Part shown: positions 8,165-15,947 of the stretch, in pieces
How the letters are laid out: each line of letters opens with the position of its first letter
How positions within the stretch are numbered: position 1 is the first letter of the stretch
From: Kribbella jejuensis
Lineage (GTDB): Bacteria; Actinomycetota; Actinomycetes; Propionibacteriales; Kribbellaceae
Direction of reading: 5' to 3'
Assembly (NCBI RefSeq): GCF_006715085.1
Contig: NZ_VFMM01000004.1
Span: forward strand, 124,001 to 188,000
Length of the DNA: 64,000 nucleotides
Notes under the pieces: generated by a model
The model's database searches: none
Seen by the model: the letters and a program-made list of their open reading frames with translations, nothing else
Told to the model about the DNA's origin: nothing
Translations under genes and position numbers: made by a program

Positions 8165-9027
8165 AGTTAGCCGCCACCAAGGTCCCGATCAGCACGGTCT
8201 GGACGTCGCCGGACGCGCCGCGCGACATCGACGCACCGGCAACCGCCGCAGTCCCCGACGTCGCCGCGTGGGCGAAGTCGATGGACACCGAGACTCGGTT
8301 CGGCCTGCACGGCCGTACGCTGACCCAGTTGCTGTTCGCCGAGCCCGTGCTGGTGCGCTCGGAGCGTGACGGCTGGTCCGAGATCCTCGCGCCCTGGCAG
8401 CCGTCGTCGCAGGACGAGCTCGGCTATCCGGGGTGGGTTCCGTCGAGCCACCTGGGCGAGCTGCCGACGAGTGCGTCCGATCCGGTCGCCATCACCGTAC
8501 CGACGGCCACGCTGCTCACGGAGCCGGGCGGGCGTCCGGTCGTGGAGCTGTCGTTCGCGACCGTGTTGGCGTCGGACGAGCACGCTGACGGCTATACGCG
8601 GGTGGCCACGCCTGACGGTGGGCACGGTTGGTTGCCGGACGCCGTACTGCGTTCCGTGGTGGAGCCGTCGGACGCGGACGAGCGGTTGCGGCTGGGTGAG
8701 CAGTTCCTCGGGTTGGAGTACCTGTGGGGCGGTACGTCGGCGTACGGGCTGGACTGCTCCGGGTTGGTCCACGCAGTCAGCCGGGTCCTCGGCCTGCGGA
8801 CCCCGCGCGACGCCCACGACCAGGCGGACGACCTCCCGAACATCCCCCTCGACGAGGTCCAGCCAGGCGACCTCTACTTCTTCGCCCGCCCCGGCAAAAC
8901 CATCCACCACGTAGGCTTCGTCTCCCCCACCGGCATGCTCCACGCCTCCGAAACCGGCAAACGCCTAGAAAACACCCCCCTCACCGAAGACCGCCGATCC
9001 ACCCTCACCACCGCCGCCCGCTTCTAA
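8161..9027 (+). CDS. SH3b-NlpC/P60 (C40) murein-peptide endopeptidase, YkfC-like
   Basis: A 288-residue protein with two SH3b-like domains (about residues 35-100 and 108-170) and a C-terminal NlpC/P60 domain. Catalytic residues are Cys199 in GLDCSG, His249/250 in IHHVGF and His261 in LHASETG. There is no signal peptide, which fits YkfC-type cytoplasmic gamma-D-Glu-amino acid endopeptidases that release L-Ala-D-Glu, the substrate of the epimerase encoded just upstream. The start is set by the ATGA overlap with the epimerase. Last gene of the operon, followed by two hairpins. Confidence 0.88.
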   Translation: MKLAATKVPISTVWTSPDAPRDIDAPATAAVPDVAAWAKSMDTETRFGLHGRTLTQLLFAEPVLVRSERDGWSEILAPWQPSSQDELGYPGWVPSSHLGELPTSASDPVAITVPTATLLTEPGGRPVVELSFATVLASDEHADGYTRVATPDGGHGWLPDAVLRSVVEPSDADERLRLGEQFLGLEYLWGGTSAYGLDCSGLVHAVSRVLGLRTPRDAHDQADDLPNIPLDEVQPGDLYFFARPGKTIHHVGFVSPTGMLHASETGKRLENTPLTEDRRSTLTTAARF

Positions 9028-9049
9028 CCCACCCGACCACCCAGCCCAA

Positions 9050-9085
9050 GACCCCGCGCAGGCGGAGTCCCGCGGGCGCGGGGTC
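9050..9085 (+). terminator. GC-rich hairpin after the muropeptide operon
   Basis: A perfect 10-bp inverted repeat, GACCCCGCGC and GCGCGGGGTC, separated by 16 nt, begins 22 nt after the stop codon of the NlpC/P60 gene. It has no U-tract, as is usual in high-GC actinobacteria. Confidence 0.6.
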
Positions 9086-9163
9086 GCGCGGACTCCCACT
9101 GGGGCGGGGCGCGGGGTGGCGCGAGGGCGCCGGGGGGCAGCCGACACCCTGGTCCGCGGCCCG

Positions 9164-9199
9164 ACCCACCCCCGCCCCGAGCGGAGCGAGGGGTGGGTT
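9164..9199. terminator. Hairpin between convergent genes
   Basis: Inverted repeat ACCCACCCC / GGGGTGGGT with a 17-nt loop lies 8 nt beyond the end of the minus-strand terC gene and after the plus-strand muropeptide operon, so it could stop transcription from both sides. Confidence 0.6.
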
Positions 9200-9206
9200 G
9201 CCTGGG

Positions 9207-10211
9207 TCAGGACTTCTTGGGGTGGAGCTCTGGCTGGTCCGCGTTCAGCTTGCGGGATTTGTGGAGGCTGAGGATGGTGGTGATGCCCAGGGTGACGATG
9301 ATGAAGCCCAGGGAGAACCAGATGGGGATTTCTGGGGCCCAGGTGATGTGGTGGCCGCCGTTGATGAACGGGAGTTCGTTGACGTGCATCGCGTGCAGGA
9401 CCAGCTTCACGCCGATGAAGGCGAGCACCACCGACAACCCCAGCGACAGGTAGACCAGCCGCTTCAGCAGGTCGCCGAGCAGGAAGTACAGCTGCCGCAG
9501 CCCCATCAGCGCGAACACGTTCGCGGTGAAGACCAGGAACGGCTCCTGCGTCAGCCCGTAGATCGCCGGGATCGAGTCGAGCGCGAACAGCAGGTCCGTC
9601 GTACCGAGTGCGATGATCACGATCGCCATCGGGGTGACGAGCCGCTTGCCGTTCCGCACCAGGGTCAGCTTGACACCGTTGTACTCGTCGGTGGCGTTCA
9701 GCCGCTTCTTCGCGAACCGGATGACCGCATTCTCCTTGAAGTCGTCGTCGTCGTTCTCACCCTGCTTGGCGAGGTGTACGGCGGTGTAGACCAGGAACGC
9801 GCCGAAGATGTAGAAGACCCACGAGAACTGGTTGATCGCGGCCGCGCCGACGGCGATGAAGATGCCGCGGAACACCAGCGCCAGGATGATCCCGATCAGC
9901 AACGCGGTCTGCTGGTACTGCCTGGGCACCTGGAACCTGGCCATGATGATCAGGAAGATGAACAGGTTGTCGACGCTCAGGCTGTACTCGGTGAGCCAGC
10001 CGGCGAAGAACTCACCGGCGTACTGCCCGCCGGAGAACCACCAGACGCCGAGACCGAAGATCACGGCCAGCCCGATGTAGAACGCGATCGCGGTGGCCGA
10101 TTCGCGGGTGCTCGGCTCATGCGGCCGGCGGCCGATCACGAAAACGTCGAAGGCCAGCAGCGCGAGCAGCAACCCGACGGTGATGTACCAGACATAGTCA
10201 GCAACGTGCAC
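9207..10211 (-). CDS. TerC family integral membrane protein (Alx-like)
   Basis: A 334-residue polytopic membrane protein (about nine hydrophobic segments) of the TerC/Alx family, linked in other bacteria to Mn2+ export and metalation of exported proteins. Family signatures are SLSVDNLFIFLIIMARF and LGTTDLLFALDSIPAIYG, each bringing an acidic residue into a membrane segment (two Asp pairs typical of the family). Start is GTG at 10211 with GGAGG six bases upstream. A yybP-ykoY riboswitch in the 5' leader predicts induction by Mn2+. Single-gene transcript. Confidence 0.93.
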   Translation of the reverse strand: MHVADYVWYITVGLLLALLAFDVFVIGRRPHEPSTRESATAIAFYIGLAVIFGLGVWWFSGGQYAGEFFAGWLTEYSLSVDNLFIFLIIMARFQVPRQYQQTALLIGIILALVFRGIFIAVGAAAINQFSWVFYIFGAFLVYTAVHLAKQGENDDDDFKENAVIRFAKKRLNATDEYNGVKLTLVRNGKRLVTPMAIVIIALGTTDLLFALDSIPAIYGLTQEPFLVFTANVFALMGLRQLYFLLGDLLKRLVYLSLGLSVVLAFIGVKLVLHAMHVNELPFINGGHHITWAPEIPIWFSLGFIIVTLGITTILSLHKSRKLNADQPELHPKKS

Positions 10212-10245
10212 AGAGTCCTCCGGAGCTCAGACGAAAACATCGACT

Positions 10246-10360
10246 CCGAAGGTCTCTTCCGCCTCACCGTCTGTAGCCGGTGAGACCGGGGGCACCGGGC
10301 CACGGGACGAACCCCGGCCGTGATGACGATGCCGCCGTGAAAGGAATACTCCCCTTCTCG
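10246..10360 (-). promoter_or_regulatory. yybP-ykoY (Mn2+) riboswitch upstream of the terC-family gene
   Basis: On the minus strand the leader contains the family's two most conserved strands: AAGGGGAGTA at its 5' side (10345-10355) and GGAAGAGACCTTCGG at its 3' side (10246-10260), with a hairpin-rich segment between (CACCG...CGGTG). It ends about 35 nt before the GTG start and its ribosome binding site. This riboswitch class senses Mn2+ and commonly precedes alx/terC and Mn exporter genes. Confidence 0.85.
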
Positions 10361-10484
10361 TCACCCATTCTGACGGTTCGGCGTCCGAGATACCAAATCC
10401 ACACCCCGCGCCGGTCGTCACAACCGGGTTAGAGCGGCGTCACAGTCCGTGGTGACCAAGCGTTCACCCTCTGGTCGGCACCGC

Positions 10485-11321
10485 TCAGCGAAAGGCGGCC
10501 ACGTTGTCCGCGGCCCAGGTGGCGAACGGGAGCGGCGGGCGTCCCACGATCCGCTCGAAGGTGTCGGTCCGGTACCACCCGTCCGCCTCGGTACCGCGCC
10601 GGACGAAGTGCAGGATCGCCTCCACCACCTCCGGCTCCCCCACATCGAACATCTCCCGGGCGCGCGTCTCGTCGATCTCCTCGACCGTGATCGGCTCCCC
10701 GATCGCGGCCGCGATCAGCCCGACCTGCTCCCGCAACATCAGCGGTTCCGCACCGGTCAGCAACGCGGAGACCTCCCGCGGCTCGGCACCGGACAGGGCG
10801 GCGAGCGCGACCTCGGCGATGTCGCGCTCGTGGATCGGCGCCGAGACCGACTCGGGGTGGACGAGCCGGACGGTGCGCTCGGACTTGATCGACCACGCCC
10901 AGTTCCGGGCGTTGTTGGCGAGTACCAGCGGCCGGATCGGGACGAGTTCCGGGCCGCTACCGGCCAGCAGTTCCTCGGTCATCCGGTGTTCGACGGCGAT
11001 CGGATTGTTCGTTGCCCACGGCACCAACACGCTGCCGGAGGAGAGCAGTACGACCCGCTCGACGCCCGCGACCAGTGCCGCCTTTCCGAAGTCCGCCGCG
11101 CCGCTGGGTTCGGCGTACAGGAAGACGTGGTCGACGCCGTCGAGGGCCGCGGGCAACGTCTCCGGGCGGGTCAGGTCAGCCTGTACGACGTCGACGCCGG
11201 GTCCGAAGTCGGCCTTGCTCAAATCCCGGACCGAGGCGCGGACCGGCGTACCGGCCGCCTGCAGCCCGGCGACAACGTGCCGGCCGACGGCACCGCGGGC
11301 ACCGATGACAAGGGTGGTCAT
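10485..11321 (-). CDS. NAD(P)H-binding (NmrA/atypical SDR) protein
   Basis: A 278-residue Rossmann-fold protein. It begins MTTLVIGARGAVGRHVVAGL, giving the GxxGxxG dinucleotide-binding loop at residues 7-13, followed by acidic strand 2 and VVLLSSGSV. It lacks the YxxxK catalytic pair of classical SDRs. Relatives act as NAD(P)H-dependent quinone or nucleoside-diphosphate-sugar reductases or as redox sensors (NmrA). No partner gene is coupled; the Lrp regulator lies upstream on the same strand with a 119-nt gap. Confidence 0.85.
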   Translation of the reverse strand: MTTLVIGARGAVGRHVVAGLQAAGTPVRASVRDLSKADFGPGVDVVQADLTRPETLPAALDGVDHVFLYAEPSGAADFGKAALVAGVERVVLLSSGSVLVPWATNNPIAVEHRMTEELLAGSGPELVPIRPLVLANNARNWAWSIKSERTVRLVHPESVSAPIHERDIAEVALAALSGAEPREVSALLTGAEPLMLREQVGLIAAAIGEPITVEEIDETRAREMFDVGEPEVVEAILHFVRRGTEADGWYRTDTFERIVGRPPLPFATWAADNVAAFR

Positions 11322-11440
11322 GAACAGAGGCTCCTCACGCTTGATCGTTTCTCCCGATCAGCCTGCTCGCGACCGCTCCAAAACTCGCCTGAGAAATGAA
11401 AAGTGTTCCGATCTCGACAATCAGCAGGGGTTCAGTGTCG

Positions 11441-12400
11441 CTATCCGACAGCATGCCGGAGCCCGTAGTGCGTCGTGGCGGCCTTGACCGTACGCAGGAC
11501 CGGCGTCAGGTTCACCCCGGTGACGCCCGATTGCCCTGCGATCTCCGTCGTCAGGTAGCGGTACAGGCCGTCGGGTGAGTGACTGCCGATCGCCGCGAAC
11601 AGCGAGGTCGACCCCGTGGTCGCGGCCACGAACGCGACCTCGGTGTGCTCGGCCAGCGCACGGCCGGTCGCATCCAGCCGATCCGGTGTCACCGCCAGCC
11701 GCAGCATCGCCCGCGCCGGCACACCCATCAGCCGTGGATCCGCGTCGATGTCGAAGCTGATGATGCCGCCGGCAACCAGTGCGTGCAGCCGGCGGCGGAC
11801 GGTCGGCGCGGAGACGCCGCAGACCTTGGCCAGCTGCTCGATCGGCGCACGGCCGTCCTTCCGCAGCTCCTCGTAGAGCCGCTGGTCGACCTCGTCGAGT
11901 ACGAGCTTGTCGACGGGATCGGGTCGCGGCTGCCGGAGCTCCGCGATCTGGTCGGGCCGCAACGATCCGATCTTGTCGTACGGCGAACCCGCGCCGCCGT
12001 AGAAGACCTGCAAGACCTCCGCGGCCTCGACGTCGATCACCTGCCGGGTCCGGGGCAGCACCTCGAGCAGGAGGGGGCCGACGTCGGCGCCGTACACCGT
12101 GCACTCGATCTCGGTACCGCCCGCGCAGAGGTTCACCCAGCTCGTGTCCGGCCGCCGCGCGAGCGCATCTGCGACCTCACCGGCGGCGCTCGGCACGGCA
12201 CGCACGCGGAGCAGCCACTGCACCTGCCCCGGATCACTCAGCGCGGTGACCCGCAGCGCGCCGCTCTCGCGTAGGCGTGCGTACCGCCGCGCGACGGTCT
12301 GGTCGGAGACGCCCAGCACCTCACCCAGCCGGCGGAACGGCGCCCGCGCGTCGAGGTGCAAGGCGTGCAGCAGCGCCCGGTCGAGGTCGTCGTACGTCAC
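11441..12400 (-). CDS. Double-headed Lrp/AsnC family transcriptional regulator
   Basis: A 319-residue regulator built of two Lrp-like halves, each an N-terminal AsnC-type helix-turn-helix followed by a RAM-like ligand domain. HTH 1 is DDLDRALLHALHLDARAP..LGVSDQTVARRYARL; HTH 2 is DEVDQRLYEELRKDGRAP..CGVSAPTVRRRLHAL. Normal Lrp proteins are about 150 residues, so this is a duplicated form known in actinobacteria. Start: GTG 12400, fixed by a 4-nt overlap (GTGA) with the YjbR gene. Ligand and targets are not visible; the coupled small enzymes or the NmrA-type gene downstream are candidates. Confidence 0.88.
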   Translation of the reverse strand: MTYDDLDRALLHALHLDARAPFRRLGEVLGVSDQTVARRYARLRESGALRVTALSDPGQVQWLLRVRAVPSAAGEVADALARRPDTSWVNLCAGGTEIECTVYGADVGPLLLEVLPRTRQVIDVEAAEVLQVFYGGAGSPYDKIGSLRPDQIAELRQPRPDPVDKLVLDEVDQRLYEELRKDGRAPIEQLAKVCGVSAPTVRRRLHALVAGGIISFDIDADPRLMGVPARAMLRLAVTPDRLDATGRALAEHTEVAFVAATTGSTSLFAAIGSHSPDGLYRYLTTEIAGQSGVTGVNLTPVLRTVKAATTHYGLRHAVG

Positions 12401-12750
12401 GCCGGACGAAGCCGTTTCGGCAGCTTCGACACGACCGTCGCGTACGACACGTCGACGAGCTCGAGGATCTCGTCGTCCGGGACGGCACCGCCGAGCTGCA
12501 CCGTGTTCCAGCCGGCGCGCCCGATGTAGGCCATCTTCCGGACGTGCTCCGGGTACGTCGCGACGAGCTCGTCGGCCTCGTCGCGATTCGCCCCGCACTT
12601 CAGCCCGACGCTGTCGCCGCCGAGGAACGCGAAGATCTTGTCCCCGACCTTAGCCACCGTGTCCCCTTCCCACGGCTCGTCCGGCCACGCCCCCGGCTTC
12701 GCGAGGCAGTACTCGCGTAGGCCGTCACCCGTGAGCCGCTTGTCAGGCAT
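12397..12750 (-). CDS. MmcQ/YjbR family protein
   Basis: A 117-residue protein of the MmcQ/YjbR family (CyaY-like fold, DNA-binding proposed). Typical features are LREYCLAKPGAWPDEPWEGD near the start, KVGDKIFAFLGG and the closing GWNTVQLGGAVPDDEILELVDVSYATVVSKLP. The ATG at 12750 overlaps the glyoxalase gene by 8 nt; its stop overlaps the Lrp gene by 4 nt, so the three are co-translated. Biological role unknown. Confidence 0.88.
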   Translation of the reverse strand: MPDKRLTGDGLREYCLAKPGAWPDEPWEGDTVAKVGDKIFAFLGGDSVGLKCGANRDEADELVATYPEHVRKMAYIGRAGWNTVQLGGAVPDDEILELVDVSYATVVSKLPKRLRPA

Positions 12751-13111
12751 GGGTGACGACTTCGACGTTGTTGCCATCCGGATCTCTCAAGAACACGGCG
12801 TAGTACCCCGGGTGGTACTCCGGCCACTCCTTCGGCTCATGCAGCACCTCGGCCCCGAGGTCCAGGCCGGCCTGATGCACCGTCTCGACGGTCGCCCGGT
12901 CCGGCGCCGTGAACGCCACGTGGATCTCCCGTTGCGTCCCGCCGGTGGTCTGCTTCCCCAGCCAGAACTTCGGCACGCCGTCATTGCCGGACCAGCCGAG
13001 CACATCCCCGAAGTCCATCGCCACGCTGACCCCCACGGGCGCCAACACGGCCTCGTAGAACCGCCGGCTGGCGTCCAGGTCATCGCACTGCAACGACAGG
13101 TGGTCGAACAT
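12743..13111 (-). CDS. VOC/glyoxalase family protein
   Basis: A 122-residue single vicinal-oxygen-chelate domain: MFDHLSLQCDDLDASRRFYEAVL at the N-terminus and the closing FLRDPDGNNVEVVTH with the usual metal-ligand glutamate. ATG 13111 follows AGGGAGGA, so the longer upstream frame is rejected. First gene of the glyoxalase - yjbR - lrp set. Substrate not deducible; such domains serve lyases, dioxygenases and antibiotic-binding proteins. Confidence 0.88.
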   Translation of the reverse strand: MFDHLSLQCDDLDASRRFYEAVLAPVGVSVAMDFGDVLGWSGNDGVPKFWLGKQTTGGTQREIHVAFTAPDRATVETVHQAGLDLGAEVLHEPKEWPEYHPGYYAVFLRDPDGNNVEVVTHA

Positions 13112-13179
13112 CCGCGTCCTCCCTAGCTGACTCTGAAACGCACAGTAGCCCTCACAACCGACAGATCCGGAGCGTGGCG

Positions 13180-15372
13180 TCAGTCCTGACCCCGGAAGCG
13201 CCGAGACAGCAGCGCGTCGAAGGGGTGCAGTTGTACTCCGAGGCGCTCGCGAATGGTGGCGGCGTCGCGAGCCAGTTCGCCCGCTCGCTCGACGTCGCCG
13301 CGGACGGCGGCCACCCAGCTGAGACCCTCCAGACTCTCTGCCACGCCCCAGTCGGTCCTGGTGTCGTCGCGCACGAGTTCGGCCGCGAACAGCTGCTCGG
13401 CGCGTTCGAGCTGGCCGTTGACCAATGCGGCAGCCGCGACATGACGATTCGCCCGGTCGAGGTACGTCTGGTCGCCGAGTTCGGCGTACTGCTGAGCCGC
13501 TTCGACGAAGTGCCGTTCTGCCGCTGCCACCTCGCCGGCGTGCAACTCGGCGAGACCGAGGTTCAGTGCCGAGGTCGCGATCAGCCACGCCTCACCGCCT
13601 CCCCGCAGCGCGTCCCGGGCCGCCTGGAACGACGACCGGGCCGCCTCGAAGTCGGCTGCCGCCATCGAGGTCATGCCACCAAGCGTGAGCGCGTTCCGGA
13701 GCTGAACCGCGTCTTTGGTCTCGCGGGCCAACCCGAGCAGCTCGTCGCCGTACCTGCTCGTCTCGCCCACGTCGCCCTGGTGGTAGGCGAGCCAGCCCGC
13801 ACCCCACAGGGCTTTGGCCCGCGCCTCGACCTCTTCGGCGCCCGCCTTGCCTGCCGCGAGCGCGTCGACAAGCCATCGTCTGCCCTCCGGTACTCCGCCG
13901 CGCCACAGCCAGAACATCCAGAGCGAACCGGCCATCGCCAGGGCGCGGCGCGGATCGTTGGCCAGCAGCCAGCGGTGCGCGCTCCGCAGATTGGGCAGCT
14001 CCGCATCGAGCCGCAGGTGCGCCGTACTCTGTCCTGTTGCCCGCAGCAACGGTTCGAGTTCGCGTACGAGGGCGAGGAAGTAGTCGGCGTGCCGCGACCG
14101 CAGCTCCGTCGTGTCGTCCGGTACGACGGCCTCGCGCGCGACGTACTCGCGAACCACGTCGAGCATCCGGTACCGGGTCCCGCAGGTATCGGCTGGTGAC
14201 ACCGCTACGAGGCTGTGGTCGAGGAGCGTCGACAGGGTTTCGAGCGGATCGGCGTCGAGCCCGTGCATGCAGACCGCCTGAACCTGTTGGAGTGTCCAGC
14301 CGACGAACACGGTCAGCCGCCGGGCGAGCGTCTGTGCGCCGGGATCCAGCAAGTGGTAGCTCCAGGCAACGGTCGCCTGCATCGACTCATGCCGTTGCGG
14401 CAGATCCTGCGGTCCGCGCGACAGTACGCTGCTCCCCTGCTCGAGTTGGCGGGCCAGGTCCGGCAGGGCGAGGTGCCGGGTTCGGGCGGCAGCCAGCTCG
14501 ATGGCCAGCGGAATGCCCTCGAGACGGCGGCAGATATCTGCCGCCAGCACCGGATCGACGGTCAGCCGGCGGTTCGCTGCCATTGCCCGGTCCACGAAGA
14601 GCTCCACCGAGTCGGCCGGTTCAGTGATCGGACCGAGCGCGAACTCCCGCTCGCCGTTCAGCCGCAGCCTTGCCCGGCTGGTGACCAGTACGGTCAGGCT
14701 GGGGCAGCGCGACAGCAGCTCGGCGACGTCCGGCGCCGCGGCGAGCAGGTGCTCGAACGTGTCGAGGATCAGCAACGTACGGAGTACTGCCAAGGCGCCG
14801 GCCAGGGCGCTGAGGGGGTCGGGACCGATCGCCGCAGTACCGACCGACCTCGCGATGGTTGTGATGACGAGGGCCGGATCGTCGAGCTGTCCTAGTTCGA
14901 CCCAGTGGACGGCCGCGAACGGGTGCCCGTTCGAGATTTGGGTCCCGGGGCCGCAGGCTCGGGCGGTCTCCAGCACCAGGCGGGTCTTCCCGACGCCGCC
15001 GGGTCCGGTGACGGTGATCAGGGCAGGCGGCTCACTGGCCAGGAGGGCGCTGAGCTCACCGATTTCCTGGTGCCGGCCGAAGAGCGTGCTCCGCGGCATT
15101 GGAAGAACGCCGACGGTGCTGTTGGCACTGTTTGCCGGCGCCGGCGAGAGACCGCGGGCGACACGTTCGAAGGCGGTTCGCTCCGCCGGGGGTAGGTCCA
15201 GGGCCGTCGCCAGTTGGCGGGCCGTGACGGGGTAGATCCGGCGCCGGGCCCCGCGTTCGATGTCGCTGACCGCACGCACGCTGATGCCGGCCCGGCCGGC
15301 GAGCTCCTCCTGGGTCAGCTCGGCCGACGACCGCAGCCGCCGGAGCGCGGCGGCGAGCTCCGTACCGCTCAT
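13180..15372 (-). CDS. XRE-STAND regulator with TPR-like C-terminus
   Basis: A 730-residue signal-transduction ATPase. Residues 1-75 form an XRE helix-turn-helix (LTQEELAGRAGISVRAVSDIERG). A STAND/NB-ARC-type NTPase follows, with Walker A GPGGVGKT at 123-130, Walker B LLILDTFEHLL near 200 and the VLVTSRARLRL sensor region. The C-terminal 300 residues are alanine-rich helical repeats of TPR type. Such proteins are large transcriptional activators whose inducer is sensed by the repeats. The divergent SnoaL-like gene (111-nt shared intergenic) is the obvious target candidate; that is inference. Confidence 0.9.
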   Translation of the reverse strand: MSGTELAAALRRLRSSAELTQEELAGRAGISVRAVSDIERGARRRIYPVTARQLATALDLPPAERTAFERVARGLSPAPANSANSTVGVLPMPRSTLFGRHQEIGELSALLASEPPALITVTGPGGVGKTRLVLETARACGPGTQISNGHPFAAVHWVELGQLDDPALVITTIARSVGTAAIGPDPLSALAGALAVLRTLLILDTFEHLLAAAPDVAELLSRCPSLTVLVTSRARLRLNGEREFALGPITEPADSVELFVDRAMAANRRLTVDPVLAADICRRLEGIPLAIELAAARTRHLALPDLARQLEQGSSVLSRGPQDLPQRHESMQATVAWSYHLLDPGAQTLARRLTVFVGWTLQQVQAVCMHGLDADPLETLSTLLDHSLVAVSPADTCGTRYRMLDVVREYVAREAVVPDDTTELRSRHADYFLALVRELEPLLRATGQSTAHLRLDAELPNLRSAHRWLLANDPRRALAMAGSLWMFWLWRGGVPEGRRWLVDALAAGKAGAEEVEARAKALWGAGWLAYHQGDVGETSRYGDELLGLARETKDAVQLRNALTLGGMTSMAAADFEAARSSFQAARDALRGGGEAWLIATSALNLGLAELHAGEVAAAERHFVEAAQQYAELGDQTYLDRANRHVAAAALVNGQLERAEQLFAAELVRDDTRTDWGVAESLEGLSWVAAVRGDVERAGELARDAATIRERLGVQLHPFDALLSRRFRGQD

Positions 15373-15483
15373 CGCCGCCCCCTTCCGCGGCCGGTCAGCA
15401 AGTCGGTGGGTCAGTCGTCATGGTCCGCCGACTGGCCTCGGACCACGCTGAGAAGGTCCAGATCGGATCGAAGGAGGCAGACA

Positions 15484-15915
15484 ATGTCCACCGAGAACAA
15501 CAAGCTACTCGCCCGTCGGCTGTACGACGAGGTCCTCAACCAGCAGAACGACGCGCCGCTCGCGGAGCTGGCGGCGCCGGGGTACGTCGAGCACGATCCG
15601 CTGCCCGGGCAGGGTGAGGGCCTGGCCGGCCTCGCGGACCGCTTCCGGATGCTGACCAGCGCTTTCGCTCCCCGGTTCGAGATCGAGGACATGGTCGCGG
15701 AGGGTGACCGCGTCGTGGTCCGCTGGACCAACACCGGCACCCACGTAGGCGACTTCGCGGGCATCCCACCCACCGGCCGCTCGTTCCAGATCGCCGGCAT
15801 CGACATCTACCGCGTAGAAGCCAACCAAGTAGCCGAACACTGGCACGTGGTAGACGAACTCCGCATGCTCCAACAACTCGGCATCATCCCCACCTTCGAC
15901 CAAACCCCAGCCTGA
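15484..15915 (+). CDS. SnoaL-like polyketide cyclase/ester cyclase family protein
   Basis: A 143-residue NTF2-fold protein of the SnoaL-like 'ester cyclase' group: NKLLARRLYDEVLNQ at the start, PGYVEHDP, VVVRWTNTGTHVGDF, IPPTGRSFQIAGIDIYRV and VAEHWHVVDEL. ATG 15484 follows GGAGG. It is alone on the plus strand, divergent from the XRE-STAND regulator and convergent with uvrB. Function unknown; most relatives of this type are not linked to polyketide synthesis. Confidence 0.85.
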   Translation: MSTENNKLLARRLYDEVLNQQNDAPLAELAAPGYVEHDPLPGQGEGLAGLADRFRMLTSAFAPRFEIEDMVAEGDRVVVRWTNTGTHVGDFAGIPPTGRSFQIAGIDIYRVEANQVAEHWHVVDELRMLQQLGIIPTFDQTPA

Positions 15916-15947
15916 TTCGCCAGCCTGGTCTCCCGCCGCCGGCGCGG

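Noticed and set aside
13112..13588. N-terminal extension of the glyoxalase gene
   Set aside because: Arg-rich antisense of the STAND gene; a good ribosome site precedes ATG 13111.
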